From MB1-2 sp046566065 (GTDB lineage: Bacteria; Actinomycetota; CADDZG01; WHSQ01), in contig JBKHXK010000010.1 of NCBI GenBank assembly GCA_046566065.1, forward strand, positions 1 to 64,000: 64,000 nucleotides of DNA, written 5' to 3'. How positions within the stretch are numbered: the first letter of the stretch is position 1; the number at the start of each line of letters is the position of its first letter. Positions 11,212 through 19,635 of this stretch are shown one piece after another. Below the pieces are notes generated by a model. The model made no database searches. It had not been told where the DNA came from and saw only the letters and a list, made by a program, of their open reading frames with translations. Position numbers and translations under genes: made by a program.

Positions 11212-11985
11212 TCACGCGCTGAGATCCCCAGGAGGGACCTTCCAGGCGGAGTCGTACTCCACTGATACCAGGCAGAGCCCGTGCGCAGGGGCGACCGGGC
11301 CGGCCGCAGAACGGTCCCTGGCCGCGAGCACCGCGGGAACCTCCTCCGGGCGCATACGCCCCTCTCCGACATGGAGAAGGGTTCCCACGAGCGAGCGGAC
11401 CATCTGTTGGATGAAAGCGTTGGCACGAGCCCGGATCCTGATGAGCTCGCCATCTCGGGTGCAGCGGAGCTCGAACAGGACACGCTCGGCGCTGGCCTCC
11501 TGATCGGGCACCCTCCCGAAGGAAGAGAAGTCGTGGGGGCCGGTCAGGTGACCAGCGGCTTCGTTCATCGCCGCGACATCCAAAGGCTCGCGGTGGTACA
11601 GGGTCGTGTTGGCAAGGAACGGATCCGGGACTTCGGACTGGAGGATCGCGTAGATGTACGTCCGAGACCTCGCGCTGAACCGGGCGTGGAAATCGTCGGG
11701 TACCTGAGTCAAACCCCAGATCGAGATGCTGGGCTGCAGCATCACATTCAGCGTGTCTCGCAGCTTCACGGTGTCGATGTCGTCAGGCACGCCGGGGATG
11801 CTCATGACCTGCCCGACCGCGTGAACGCCCGCGTCGGTTCTGCCGGCCACGTACGTTTGAGGTTCCGCGCCGAGCACCTTGCCAAGCGCGGCTTCGATGT
11901 CTCCTTGCACAGTCCGGACATCAGGCTGGCGCGCGAAGCCGCGGAAAGGACGGCCGTCGTATGCGAGATCGAGCCGGATGTTCAT
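11212..11985 (-). CDS. truA: tRNA pseudouridine(38-40) synthase
   Basis: TruA isomerises uridines 38-40 in the anticodon arm of many tRNAs. The 257-residue product shows the catalytic Asp51 in AGRTDAGVHA and the usual YDGRPFRGFARQ start. It lies between rplQ and rplM, as in most actinobacteria, and is read in the same direction. The 25-nt gap from rplQ suggests cotranscription with the alpha operon. Confidence 0.95.
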   Translation of the reverse strand: MNIRLDLAYDGRPFRGFARQPDVRTVQGDIEAALGKVLGAEPQTYVAGRTDAGVHAVGQVMSIPGVPDDIDTVKLRDTLNVMLQPSISIWGLTQVPDDFHARFSARSRTYIYAILQSEVPDPFLANTTLYHREPLDVAAMNEAAGHLTGPHDFSSFGRVPDQEASAERVLFELRCTRDGELIRIRARANAFIQQMVRSLVGTLLHVGEGRMRPEEVPAVLAARDRSAAGPVAPAHGLCLVSVEYDSAWKVPPGDLSA

Positions 11986-12010
11986 GAGGTACTACAGATC
12001 GACCGGGCTG

Positions 12011-12700
12011 CTACTTGTTGTCGGTCTTGTTCCCCTCGGGAACACCGCCGGCGCTGGCGTCATGAGGCACGTTGCCCTCGTCTGCCTGCTCGGCCTCGTC
12101 CGTAGCTGCCTCCGCCGATGCGTCTTCGGCAGCAACTTCGGCCTCGCCCTCTTCGGAGATGACCTCTTGGGGAGGTCCGACGTCGGCGCCCCCGGTGCTG
12201 CCCTCGGCCGCAGCCTGAGCGGCCTGCGAACGGGCCGGCTTGTCCTGGGGCAGACCTTCGGCCCCCCGACGACGGCGCGGCGCACGGAGCCGGCGCTTCT
12301 TGCCGGCGTCGCCTTCGCTCTCACCTGTGACCACGGTGGCGGTGCCTTCGTCGACCAGCTCCATGAGCACCATCGGCGCGGCATCGCCGTTGCGCGGCCC
12401 GAGTTTCAGGATGCGCGTGTAGCCGCCGTTGCGCTCCTCGAAGCGAGGACCGATGTCGGAGAACAGCTTGTGGACTATCTCTCGATCTTCGATAACCGAA
12501 AGGACCTGACGCCGGTCGTGCACGGTGCCCTTCTTCGCCTTCGTGATCAGCTTCTCGGCGAACGGCCGCAGCATCTTGGCCTTGGCCTCGGTCGTCTTGA
12601 TGCGCTCGTGCTCGAACAGCGACAGGGCGAGGTTCGACAGCATCTGACGCTGATGGGATGGACCCGAGCCGAGGCGCGGGCCTTTCTTGGGTGTAGGCAC
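12011..12700 (-). CDS. rplQ: 50S ribosomal protein L17 with long acidic tail
   Basis: The first approximately 120 residues are ordinary L17 (HQRQMLSNLA, GYTRILKLGPR), which lines the peptide exit tunnel region. The protein is 229 residues, however, about 100 longer than E. coli L17. The extra C-terminal part begins with a basic RRLRAPRRRRG segment and becomes a low-complexity Ala/Glu/Gly tail. The start is GTG at 12700, overlapping the rpoA stop by 1 nt (TAGTG). See the finding on tailed ribosomal proteins. Confidence 0.95.
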   Translation of the reverse strand: MPTPKKGPRLGSGPSHQRQMLSNLALSLFEHERIKTTEAKAKMLRPFAEKLITKAKKGTVHDRRQVLSVIEDREIVHKLFSDIGPRFEERNGGYTRILKLGPRNGDAAPMVLMELVDEGTATVVTGESEGDAGKKRRLRAPRRRRGAEGLPQDKPARSQAAQAAAEGSTGGADVGPPQEVISEEGEAEVAAEDASAEAATDEAEQADEGNVPHDASAGGVPEGNKTDNK

Positions 12701-13638
12701 TAGAACTCCTTGGTCCTCAAGCCCAAGCCCATCTCTTCCAGCTTGGCCTTCACCTCGTCGATCGACTTCTGACCGAAGTTGCGGATCTCGAGCAGGTCGT
12801 CTTCCGACTTCTGCACGAGCTCTCCGAGGGTGGTGACGCCCTCACGCTTCAGGCAGTTGTACGACCGCACGGTCAGGTCCATGTCCTCGATCGGCTTCGC
12901 CAGTACGCCGGAGACCTCGTCCTCACCGGGCTCTGGGCCCAGATCCAGGCCGGGGCCTGCGCCGACATCGGCGAACAGCGTGAAGAGGTTCACAAGGGTG
13001 GAGCCTGCAGCGGAAAGCGCATCCGAGGGAGAGATCGAACCGTCGGTCTCGACATCGAGGATCAGGCGGTCGTAGTTCGTCATCTGCTCGACGCGGGTGG
13101 GCTCCACCTGGTACGTCACGCGCTTGACCGGAGAGAAGATCGCGTCGATGGGGATCGCGCCGATCGATTCTTTCGGAGCGGTCTGCGCTGCGACGTAACC
13201 GCGACCCTGCTCGACACGCAGCTCCATCGAAAGGGTCGCGTTCTTGTTCAGTGTGGCGATGTGGTGCTCGGGGTTCAAGATCTCGACCCCTGCAGGCAGC
13301 TCGATGTCGCCCGCGGTCACGTCGGCGGGGCCGCTCACACGCAGGTGGATCGTGCTGGGCTCCTCGTTGTCGCTGCGGAGCACCAGGCTCTTCAGGTTCA
13401 AAACGATGTCGGTAACGTCCTCCGTCACGCCTTCGACGGTGGAGAACTCGTGCAGGACGCCATCGATCTTGACCTGGGTGACTGCCGCACCTGGGATCGA
13501 GGAGAGAAGCGTGCGACGCAGCGAGTTACCAAGCGTGTAGCCGAAACCGGGCTCCAGCGGCTCGATAGTGAACTTCCGACGAACGTCCGAGATCTCCTCG
13601 TCTGAGATCTGTGGACGCTGGACGATAAGCAGATCCAT
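12700..13638 (-). CDS. rpoA: RNA polymerase alpha subunit
   Basis: The alpha subunit dimerises to nucleate RNA polymerase, and its C-terminal domain contacts promoter DNA and activators. I chose ATG at 13638 (MDLLIVQRPQ) because GAGAGGAG lies 4 nt upstream and it gives the family's usual length, 312 residues; the frame is open further upstream without homology. The N-terminal domain carries NSLRRTLLSSIPGAAVTQ, and the C-terminal domain carries LMPIED-type and RNFGQKSIDEV motifs. It is part of the alpha operon between rpsD and rplQ. Confidence 0.97.
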   Translation of the reverse strand: MDLLIVQRPQISDEEISDVRRKFTIEPLEPGFGYTLGNSLRRTLLSSIPGAAVTQVKIDGVLHEFSTVEGVTEDVTDIVLNLKSLVLRSDNEEPSTIHLRVSGPADVTAGDIELPAGVEILNPEHHIATLNKNATLSMELRVEQGRGYVAAQTAPKESIGAIPIDAIFSPVKRVTYQVEPTRVEQMTNYDRLILDVETDGSISPSDALSAAGSTLVNLFTLFADVGAGPGLDLGPEPGEDEVSGVLAKPIEDMDLTVRSYNCLKREGVTTLGELVQKSEDDLLEIRNFGQKSIDEVKAKLEEMGLGLRTKEF

Positions 13639-13667
13639 AAAGCTCCTCTCCTCTCCCCGAGCGGGGG

Positions 13668-14294
13668 TTACTTCGAGTAGTACTCGACGATGAGCTGCTC
13701 TTGCACGGGGACATCGATCTGTGTCCGTTCCGGCAAGGCGCGCACTTCGACAGCCATCTGTTTCAGGTTCGAACCGAGCCAATCCGGGATCTCCCGGCCC
13801 TCGGCGTATGAGGTGTTTTCGATGATGCGGCCCATCTTCTTGGACCGCTCTTTGACCGTGACCACGTCACCTGGCTTCACCCGGTACGAGGGGATGTTGA
13901 CCTTGCGGCCGTTCACCTCGAAGTGCCCGTGCGACACGAACTGGCGCGCCATCGGGCGGTTCATCGCGAAGCCGGCGCGGTACACGACGTTGTCCAAGCG
14001 GGTCTCGCAGATCCGCAGGAGCTCCTCACCGGTGATGCCCTTCGACTTGGCAGCCTCGGTGTAGTAGCTGCGGAACTGCTTCTCCAGGATCCCGTAGAAG
14101 CGCTTGGCCTTCTGCTTCTCACGCAGCTGGAGCAGGTACTCGCTCTCACGAACGCGGCCACGCCCGTGCATACCGGGAGGGGGACGTCCCTTCTCGATCG
14201 GGCACTTGGGGCTTTCGCAGCGCGTTCCCTTGAGGAACAGCTTGGTCTTCTCGCGCCTGCACAGCCGGCAAACCGGGCCGGTATACCTAGCCAT
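13668..14294 (-). CDS. rpsD: 30S ribosomal protein S4, zinc-binding form
   Basis: S4 initiates 16S rRNA folding and helps control accuracy. The 208-residue protein keeps the four N-terminal cysteines (Cys9, Cys12, Cys26, Cys31) of the zinc-containing form, followed by the S4 RNA-binding domain (ETRLDNVVYRAGFA, VNIPSYRVKPGD). It lies between rpsK and rpoA, abutting the rpsK stop. Confidence 0.97.
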   Translation of the reverse strand: MARYTGPVCRLCRREKTKLFLKGTRCESPKCPIEKGRPPPGMHGRGRVRESEYLLQLREKQKAKRFYGILEKQFRSYYTEAAKSKGITGEELLRICETRLDNVVYRAGFAMNRPMARQFVSHGHFEVNGRKVNIPSYRVKPGDVVTVKERSKKMGRIIENTSYAEGREIPDWLGSNLKQMAVEVRALPERTQIDVPVQEQLIVEYYSK

Positions 14295-14690
14295 CTAGAC
14301 ACGCCTCCTCTTGCGAGGGCGGCACCCGTTGTGCGGAACCGGGGTGACGTCTTTGATACCGATGATCTCGAGACCGGAAGCCTGCAGGGAGCGGATCGCG
14401 GTCTCGCGGCCCGAGCCGGGTCCCTTCACCTCGACGTCGACGCGACGAACACCGTGCTCCTGCGCCTTACGAGAGGCGGCCTCCGCGGCGAGCTGGGCCG
14501 CGAAGGGAGTGGACTTCCGGGAGCCTTTGAATCCGACGTTGCCCGCGGACGCCCAAGAGAGCACGTTGCCGTCCATGTCCGAGATCGAGATGATCGTGTT
14601 GTTGAACGTGGACTTGATATGAGCCACACCGTGGACGACGTTCTTCTTTTCCCTCCGGCGGGCCTTCGTCTTCTTCTTGGGAGATGCCAA
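14295..14690 (-). CDS. rpsK: 30S ribosomal protein S11
   Basis: S11 forms the platform of the small subunit near the mRNA exit. The 131-residue product has the strongly conserved NNTIISISDMDGN and GSGRETAIRSLQ segments and ends in PHNGCRPRKRRRV. The start is a TTG at 14690 with AGGAAAGGA about 6 nt upstream; no ATG or GTG fits the family N-terminus. Confidence 0.96.
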   Translation of the reverse strand: MASPKKKTKARRREKKNVVHGVAHIKSTFNNTIISISDMDGNVLSWASAGNVGFKGSRKSTPFAAQLAAEAASRKAQEHGVRRVDVEVKGPGSGRETAIRSLQASGLEIIGIKDVTPVPHNGCRPRKRRRV

Positions 14691-14704
14691 CTAGATCCTT
14701 TCCT

Positions 14705-15088
14705 CTACTTCTTCCCGGTGGCTTTCTTCTTGCCTGCCACCGTCTTCTTCGGTCCCTTGCGGGTGCGTGCGTTGGTGTGGGTGCGCTGACCGTGGACCGG
14801 GAGACCACGGCGGTGCCTCAGGCCCTGGTAGCTGCCGATCTCGACCTTGCGCTTGATGTGCTGGTTGACCTCGCGGCGAAGGTCACCCTCGACGCGGTAG
14901 TTGGCGCCGATCCACTCGCGGATGCGAACGACCTCGTCGTCTGTGAGATCGCGGACACGCGTGGCAGGGCTGACCCGCGACGCGATACACGTCTCCATCG
15001 ACTTGGTGCGGCCGATCCCATAGATATAGGTCAGCGCGACGTCGAGGCGCTTCTCGCGAGGTAGGTCGACTCCGGCGATTCTTGCCAT
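14705..15088 (-). CDS. rpsM: 30S ribosomal protein S13
   Basis: S13 makes the head bridge to the large subunit and contacts P-site tRNA. The 127-residue protein has ARIAGVDLPREKR, a YIYGIGRTKS helix-turn-helix region and GLPVHGQRTHTNARTRKGP, then a lysine-rich tail. It sits between rpmJ and rpsK in the alpha operon. Confidence 0.97.
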   Translation of the reverse strand: MARIAGVDLPREKRLDVALTYIYGIGRTKSMETCIASRVSPATRVRDLTDDEVVRIREWIGANYRVEGDLRREVNQHIKRKVEIGSYQGLRHRRGLPVHGQRTHTNARTRKGPKKTVAGKKKATGKK

Positions 15089-15103
15089 CTAGCGCTTCTC
15101 CTT

Positions 15104-15217
15104 TTAGCCCTGGCGCTGCTTGTGACGGGGGTTAGAACAGATCACCATCACGCGCCCATGGCGACGGATGACCTTGCACTTGTCGCAGATCTTCTTCACG
15201 CTGGGGCGCACCTTCAT
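15104..15217 (-). CDS. rpmJ: 50S ribosomal protein L36, zinc-binding form
   Basis: Reading the minus strand between infA and rpsM gives a 37-residue frame starting MKVRPSVKKIC and ending RHKQRQG. It carries the CxxC-x12-C-x4-H zinc set of C+ L36 (Cys11, Cys14, Cys27, His32). L36 stabilises 23S rRNA near the peptidyl-transferase centre. It is too short for usual length cut-offs, but position, sequence and length are all as expected. Confidence 0.96.
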   Translation of the reverse strand: MKVRPSVKKICDKCKVIRRHGRVMVICSNPRHKQRQG

Positions 15218-15228
15218 GTTGGCGACTC

Positions 15229-15489
15229 CTACTTGTAGCGGTAGACCACACGACCCCTGGTGAGGTCGTAGGGAGACAACTCGATCAAGACACGGTCCCC
15301 GGGCAGGATCCGGATGTAGTGCATCCGCATCTTTCCCGAGATGTGGGCGAGCACCTGGTGCCCGTTGTCCAGCTCGACCTTGAACATGGCGTTCGGCAGA
15401 GGCTCGAGGACGGTGCCCTCGACCTGGATCCCCTCTTCCTTGCCGGAAGAAGAGGCCTTGTCCTTGTTCTTGGCCTTAGCTTTTGCCAC
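15229..15489 (-). CDS. infA: Translation initiation factor IF-1
   Basis: IF-1 is an S1-fold protein that blocks the A site during initiation. The core (EEGIQVEGTVLEPLPNAMF, GKMRMHYIRILPGDRV, LSPYDLTRGRVVYRYK) is complete. I chose GTG at 15489 over TTG at 15495 because GGGGA lies 8 nt upstream of the GTG. The protein is then 86 residues, with a Lys/Ala/Ser extension of about 14 residues that is missing from standard 72-residue IF-1. It is the first gene of the alpha operon. Confidence 0.93.
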   Translation of the reverse strand: MAKAKAKNKDKASSSGKEEGIQVEGTVLEPLPNAMFKVELDNGHQVLAHISGKMRMHYIRILPGDRVLIELSPYDLTRGRVVYRYK

Positions 15490-15540
15490 GCGCAACGTCC
15501 CCGATATCTAGACCGATCTGACGAGGCCCTCCCAAGACAA

Positions 15541-15559
15541 GCGCCCCCTCGAGGGGCGC
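15541..15559 (-). promoter_or_regulatory. GC hairpin in the infA leader
   Basis: GCGCCCC (15541-15547) and GGGGCGC (15553-15559) form a 7-bp stem with a 5-nt loop in the transcribed leader of infA. A stem with the same arms lies at the 5' end of the rpsL transcript (32542-32559). It could also serve as a terminator for map, but it lacks a T-tract. Confidence 0.5.
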
Positions 15560-15587
15560 GCAGAACCGGGGGACGGGCCGACGGATG

Positions 15588-15616
15588 AGGATAGCAGATA
15601 AGGCCGGTTCGGTCGA
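15588..15616 (-). promoter_or_regulatory. Promoter of the alpha operon (infA...)
   Basis: On the minus strand there is TCGACC (15616-15611), a 17-nt spacer and TATCCT (15593-15588). The -35 context CCGGTTCGACCG closely resembles CCGGTTTGACCG at rpsL, with the same spacer and -10. A perfect CCGGTTC/GAACCGG inverted repeat overlaps the -35. Confidence 0.65.
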
Positions 15617-15660
15617 ACCGGAGAGAACACGTTTGCCCTGGTCGCGCCCCGTAAAAGCCG

Positions 15661-16416
15661 TCATCGGGGGCCCCTCTGGGTGAGAACCTCATGGCCGTCG
15701 GAGGTGATCGCCACGGTGTGCTCGAAATGGGCGGACAGCGAGCCATCCGCGGTCACGACCGTCCAGCCGTCGGACAGCGCCTTGGTGGCCGCTCCCCCGG
15801 CGTTGACCATGGGCTCGATGGCGAGCGTCATGCCCGGCGCCAGGATCTCCCTGCGGCCCGGCGGCCCGTAGTTGGGGATCTGAGGGTCCTCGTGCAGGGC
15901 CCGGCCGACGCCGTGGCCCACGTACTCCCGAACGATGGAGAACCCTGCGGCCTCGGCCGTCTGCTCGACGGCGAAGCCGACATCTCCCAGGCGATTGCCG
16001 GGTCTGCACTGAGCGATGGCGGCATCCAGGGAGGCCTCCGTGACCTTCAGGAGCTCGGCTGCCTCAGGCGTGACGCTGCCGACCGCGAAGGTCCAGGCGG
16101 AATCCACATGGAAGCCCTCGAAGTAGACGCCGACATCGATCGAGATGATGTCGCCGTCCTCCAGGGCCAGCTGACCCGGGATGCCGTGGACGATCACCTC
16201 GTTGGGCGAGGCGCAGATCGAGCCGGTGAAGCCGCGGTAGCCCAGGAAAGACGGGGTCGCGTTCCTGGCCTCCATCGTCTCGCGGGCGAGTTTGTCGAGC
16301 TCTCCCGTCGTGACCCCGGGACGCAGCGCCTCCTCGAGACGGTTCATCGTCTCGGCATGGATCGCGCCCCCACGCCGCATGATCTCGATCTCTTCTGGGG
16401 ACTTCTTGTAGATCAC
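15661..16416 (-). CDS. map: Methionine aminopeptidase, type I
   Basis: This dinuclear-metal enzyme removes the initiator Met from nascent proteins. The 251-residue protein shows the pita-bread metal ligands in ISIDVGVYFEGFHVDSAW, the His of EYVGHGVGRALHE and the Glu residues of GMTLAIEPM and FEHTVAI. The start is GTG at 16416. It follows adk by 11 nt and ends the spc transcript, as is common. No SH3-like or zinc-finger N-terminal extension is present. Confidence 0.96.
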   Translation of the reverse strand: MIYKKSPEEIEIMRRGGAIHAETMNRLEEALRPGVTTGELDKLARETMEARNATPSFLGYRGFTGSICASPNEVIVHGIPGQLALEDGDIISIDVGVYFEGFHVDSAWTFAVGSVTPEAAELLKVTEASLDAAIAQCRPGNRLGDVGFAVEQTAEAAGFSIVREYVGHGVGRALHEDPQIPNYGPPGRREILAPGMTLAIEPMVNAGGAATKALSDGWTVVTADGSLSAHFEHTVAITSDGHEVLTQRGPR

Positions 16417-16427
16417 CGCAGCGTCCG

Positions 16428-17066
16428 CTAGATCGACGAGACGATCCGGGAGAAGACCTCGTCGGGCGAGCCGACTCCATCGATCTCCCTGAGGAGGTTC
16501 CTCTCTGCGTAATAGGCCTTCAGCGGCTCGGTCTGCTGGTGGTAGAGACGGAGCCGGTTGGTGACGGTCTCTTCCTCGTTATCGTCGGTTCGGGCGATCA
16601 CCTCGCCCCCGCAGGTGTCACAGATCCAGTCGTTCTCGGGCGGGGAGTCGACCGAGTAGTTACGTCCGCAGTTGGCGCACACGCGGCGACCTAAGAGCCG
16701 ACGGAGCGAGACCTCCTCGGGGACCTCGATCACGATGGCGCCGTCCAACGAGGCCCCGGAGTCTTCCAGCAAGACGTCGAGCGCCTTGGCCTGGCCCACG
16801 TTGCGAGGGAACCCGTCGAGCAGGAACCCGTCCTTGCAATCCTCCGCGGTGAGCCGGTCTGTGACCACCTCGATGGTCAACTCGTCGGGGACCAAGCTCC
16901 CGGCGTCTACGTACTCCAAGACCTTCAAGCCCAACGCGGTTCTGCCTTTGATCGCCCAGCGGAAGATCTCGCCGGTCGAGATGCTGGGGATCCCGTACTT
17001 CTCGGAGATCCTTGCGCTCTGCGTGCCCTTACCGGCCCCTTGCGGGCCGAAGATGACGAGTCTCAT
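16428..17066 (-). CDS. adk: Adenylate kinase, zinc-LID type
   Basis: Adk interconverts ATP + AMP and 2 ADP. The 212-residue protein has the P-loop GPQGAGKGTQ at residues 7-16, an AMP-binding region and the DGFPRNVGQA motif. Its LID domain contains four cysteines (RRVCANCG ... WICDTCGG), as in Gram-positive zinc-binding enzymes. It starts 3 nt after the secY stop in the spc gene order. Confidence 0.96.
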   Translation of the reverse strand: MRLVIFGPQGAGKGTQSARISEKYGIPSISTGEIFRWAIKGRTALGLKVLEYVDAGSLVPDELTIEVVTDRLTAEDCKDGFLLDGFPRNVGQAKALDVLLEDSGASLDGAIVIEVPEEVSLRRLLGRRVCANCGRNYSVDSPPENDWICDTCGGEVIARTDDNEEETVTNRLRLYHQQTEPLKAYYAERNLLREIDGVGSPDEVFSRIVSSI

Positions 17067-17069
17067 GGG

Positions 17070-18365
17070 CTACTTCAGGAACCCTTCGTAGTGGCGCATC
17101 ATCAGCTGCGACTCGATCTGCTTCATGGTCTCGAGGGTCACACCGACGGTGATGAGGATCGAGGTGCCGCCGAAGGGCAACGCCTGCACGTTCGCCGTGG
17201 CCAGAGCGATAGACGGCAACAAGGCGATGAATGCGATGAAGAGGGCGCCCGGGAGGGTGATCCTGGTCAGGATGCGGTCCAGGTAGTCCGCGGTCTGGCG
17301 GCCGGGCCGGATGCCTGGGATGAAACCCCCGTACTTCTTCATGTTGTCCGCAACGTCGACCGGGTTGAAAGAGATCGCCGTGTAGAAGTACGCGAAGAAG
17401 ACCACCATGATCCCGTAGAGCACCATGTAGGTGGCGCTTCGGGAATTCACCAGATGGTTGGAGATGAAGTTCTGGATCGTCTGGTTCTGCACGACGTTCT
17501 GCAAGAGGCTGGGGATGTAGAGAACGCTCGAAGCGAAGATGATCGGGATGATCCCCGCCTGGTTCACCTTGAGTGGGATGTAGGTCGAGCTTCCTCCGTA
17601 CATCCTTCGCCCGACCACCCGCTTGGCGTACTGAACGGGGATCCTCCTCTGGCCCTGCTCCATGATCACGATCGCAACGATCACGGCCAGAGCCATCGCG
17701 CAGATGACGAGGAAGAACGGCAAACCCTTCTGGTCGAGGATCGCCTTGCCCTCGGAAGGCAGCGTGGAGATGATCGAGGCGAAGATCAGGATCGACATCC
17801 CGTTCCCGATCCCGCGCTGAGTGATCAGCTCGCCCAGCCACATGATCAGTGCGGTACCGGCGGTGAGCGAGATCACGACGATCATGACGCGGAAGGGTGT
17901 GAAGTTCGGGATCAGGTCGACGGGCTGTCCACTCGCCGTCTGGATCTGGCCTCTGTGGAACAGGAACGCCAGACCCGTTGACTGCAGGATGGCCAGAACG
18001 ACCGTTAGGTAGCGGGTCCACTGGGTGATCTTCTTCGTGCCCTGCTCGCCCTCTTTCGACCACGCCTCGAGCTTCGGGATCACAACGGTGAGCAGCTGCA
18101 TGATGATCGACGAGGTGATGTACGGCATGATCCCCAGCGCGAACACGGCCAGTTGCGTCAACGCTCCACCGGAGAAGAGGTTGATGAACTGGAAAACACC
18201 GCTCTGGGCGCCGGCAGCGAACTCCTGAGCGCGTTGGATGTCGATGCCCGGCGTGGGAACGTGAGCCCCGAACCGGTACACGGCGATGATCAACAGCGTG
18301 AAGAGGATCTTCTTGCGGAGATCCGGAACCTTGAACGCGTTGACGAACGCCTTCAGGAGATTCAC
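17070..18365 (-). CDS. secY: Protein translocase subunit SecY
   Basis: SecY is the channel of the Sec translocon in the cytoplasmic membrane, working with the SecE found at 48933-49226. The 431-residue protein has ten hydrophobic segments and the typical RFGAHVPTPGID start, the GIGNGMSILI loop and the GIRPGRQTADYLD cytoplasmic loop. The start is GTG at 18365, overlapping the rplO stop as GTGA. Confidence 0.97.
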   Translation of the reverse strand: MNLLKAFVNAFKVPDLRKKILFTLLIIAVYRFGAHVPTPGIDIQRAQEFAAGAQSGVFQFINLFSGGALTQLAVFALGIMPYITSSIIMQLLTVVIPKLEAWSKEGEQGTKKITQWTRYLTVVLAILQSTGLAFLFHRGQIQTASGQPVDLIPNFTPFRVMIVVISLTAGTALIMWLGELITQRGIGNGMSILIFASIISTLPSEGKAILDQKGLPFFLVICAMALAVIVAIVIMEQGQRRIPVQYAKRVVGRRMYGGSSTYIPLKVNQAGIIPIIFASSVLYIPSLLQNVVQNQTIQNFISNHLVNSRSATYMVLYGIMVVFFAYFYTAISFNPVDVADNMKKYGGFIPGIRPGRQTADYLDRILTRITLPGALFIAFIALLPSIALATANVQALPFGGTSILITVGVTLETMKQIESQLMMRHYEGFLK

Positions 18366-18844
18366 TTAGACGCCTGCTTCTTCGGCTTCTTCTTCTTGTT
18401 CGTGGGGATCTCTATGAGCTCGGCCGTGCCGCCGGCGCCCTCGATCTTGGCGCGAGCGGTCTCCGAGAAAGCGTGGGCCCGCACGGTCACCTTGCGGCTG
18501 ATGTCCCCGCTTCCCAGGATCTTGATGTACTTGTCACGCTTGTGGACCAGGCCGGCCCCCCGCAGCTCATCGGGACCGAGCTCGGAGCCCTCGAGCGTGT
18601 CCAGCTCGGCCACGTTGACCGCGCCGTACTCGCGGCGGTTGGGTGGGGTGAACCCCTTCAGCTTGGGGATGCGGCGCGCCAGAGGCATCTGCCCACCCTC
18701 GAAGAAGATGTGCACCTCGCCGCGCGCTTTCGTGCCCTTGGTCCCGCGACCCGCCGTCTTGCCCTTGCCGGAGCCGTCCCCTCGTCCGACGCGCTTGCGA
18801 CGCTTATGGGACCCGGGGGCGGGCTGCAACTCGTGTGGCTTCAT
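18362..18844 (-). CDS. rplO: 50S ribosomal protein L15
   Basis: L15 is a late-assembly large-subunit protein. The 160-residue product has the Gly-rich basic start (GSHKRRKRVGRGDGSGKGK) and the family's FEGGQMPLARRIPKLKGF segment. It overlaps rpmD (ATGA) at its start and secY (GTGA) at its end, and ends in a Lys-rich tail. Confidence 0.96.
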   Translation of the reverse strand: MKPHELQPAPGSHKRRKRVGRGDGSGKGKTAGRGTKGTKARGEVHIFFEGGQMPLARRIPKLKGFTPPNRREYGAVNVAELDTLEGSELGPDELRGAGLVHKRDKYIKILGSGDISRKVTVRAHAFSETARAKIEGAGGTAELIEIPTNKKKKPKKQASK

Positions 18845-19026
18845 TCGTCTGTCTCCTCGACCACTAGCAGGTGCTCGACCGCTCGGATCATCCCTCTGAT
18901 CTCGGGCTTGTCCTCATGCACCACGGTGTGCCCGAGGCGCTTGAGACCCAGTGCCCGGATCGTCCCGCGCTGCTTCGCGCCGCGCGACGTAGCGGACCTG
19001 ACCTGGGTGACCTTCAGCTTTGCCAT
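18841..19026 (-). CDS. rpmD: 50S ribosomal protein L30
   Basis: This is a 61-residue L30 with the expected LKVTQVRSATSRGAKQR start and GLKRLGHTVVHEDKPEIRGM core, binding 23S rRNA. It lies between rpsE and rplO and overlaps the latter by 4 nt. Confidence 0.95.
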   Translation of the reverse strand: MAKLKVTQVRSATSRGAKQRGTIRALGLKRLGHTVVHEDKPEIRGMIRAVEHLLVVEETDE

Positions 19027-19046
19027 ATCTCCTCAGTCCTTCTCGA

Positions 19047-19610
19047 CTACTCGTTCGCCGACGCGTCGTGGGCGCCGACGAGCAGGTAGGGCGGGGCGAC
19101 CTCTTCCGCGGTCTTGCCCCGACGCTTCGCCACGCGGTCCGCCGTCTGGAGACCTTTCAGCGCTTTCACTGTGGCGTGGATGATGTTGATCGGATTGTCC
19201 GAGCCCAGAGACTTCGACAGGATGTCGTGGATGCCGGCACACTCGAGGACCGCACGAACGGGGCCCCCGGCGATGACACCGGTACCAGGCGAAGCGGGCT
19301 TCAGGAGCACGACGCCACCTGAATCCTCACCGATGATCTCGTGCGGGATCGTCTTCTGGATCATGGGGACGCTGAAGAAGTTGCGCTTCGCTTCCTCTAC
19401 GCCCTTCTGGATCGCGGCCGGGACCTCTCGCGCCTTGCCGTACCCGACCCCGACCTGACCGGCTGTGTCACCGACGACGACGAGAGCCGTGAACGAGAAC
19501 CTCCGTCCACCCTTGACCACCTTGGCGACGCGGTTGATAGACACGACCCGCTCCTCGTACTGCGAACGGTCGTCATCGCGGCCTCTTCCGGGCCCTCCTC
19601 CTCGTGCCAT
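19047..19610 (-). CDS. rpsE: 30S ribosomal protein S5
   Basis: S5 lies at the mRNA entry channel and, with S4, influences decoding accuracy. The 187-residue protein has an N-terminal Gly/Arg-rich leader, the double-stranded-RNA-binding-like domain (VVSINRVAKVVKGGRRFSF) and the S5 C-terminal domain (GTGVIAGGPVRAVLECAGI). The order rplR-rpsE-rpmD is standard. Confidence 0.97.
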   Translation of the reverse strand: MARGGGPGRGRDDDRSQYEERVVSINRVAKVVKGGRRFSFTALVVVGDTAGQVGVGYGKAREVPAAIQKGVEEAKRNFFSVPMIQKTIPHEIIGEDSGGVVLLKPASPGTGVIAGGPVRAVLECAGIHDILSKSLGSDNPINIIHATVKALKGLQTADRVAKRRGKTAEEVAPPYLLVGAHDASANE

Positions 19611-19635
19611 CAGTCACACACCTCTCTATGGATCA

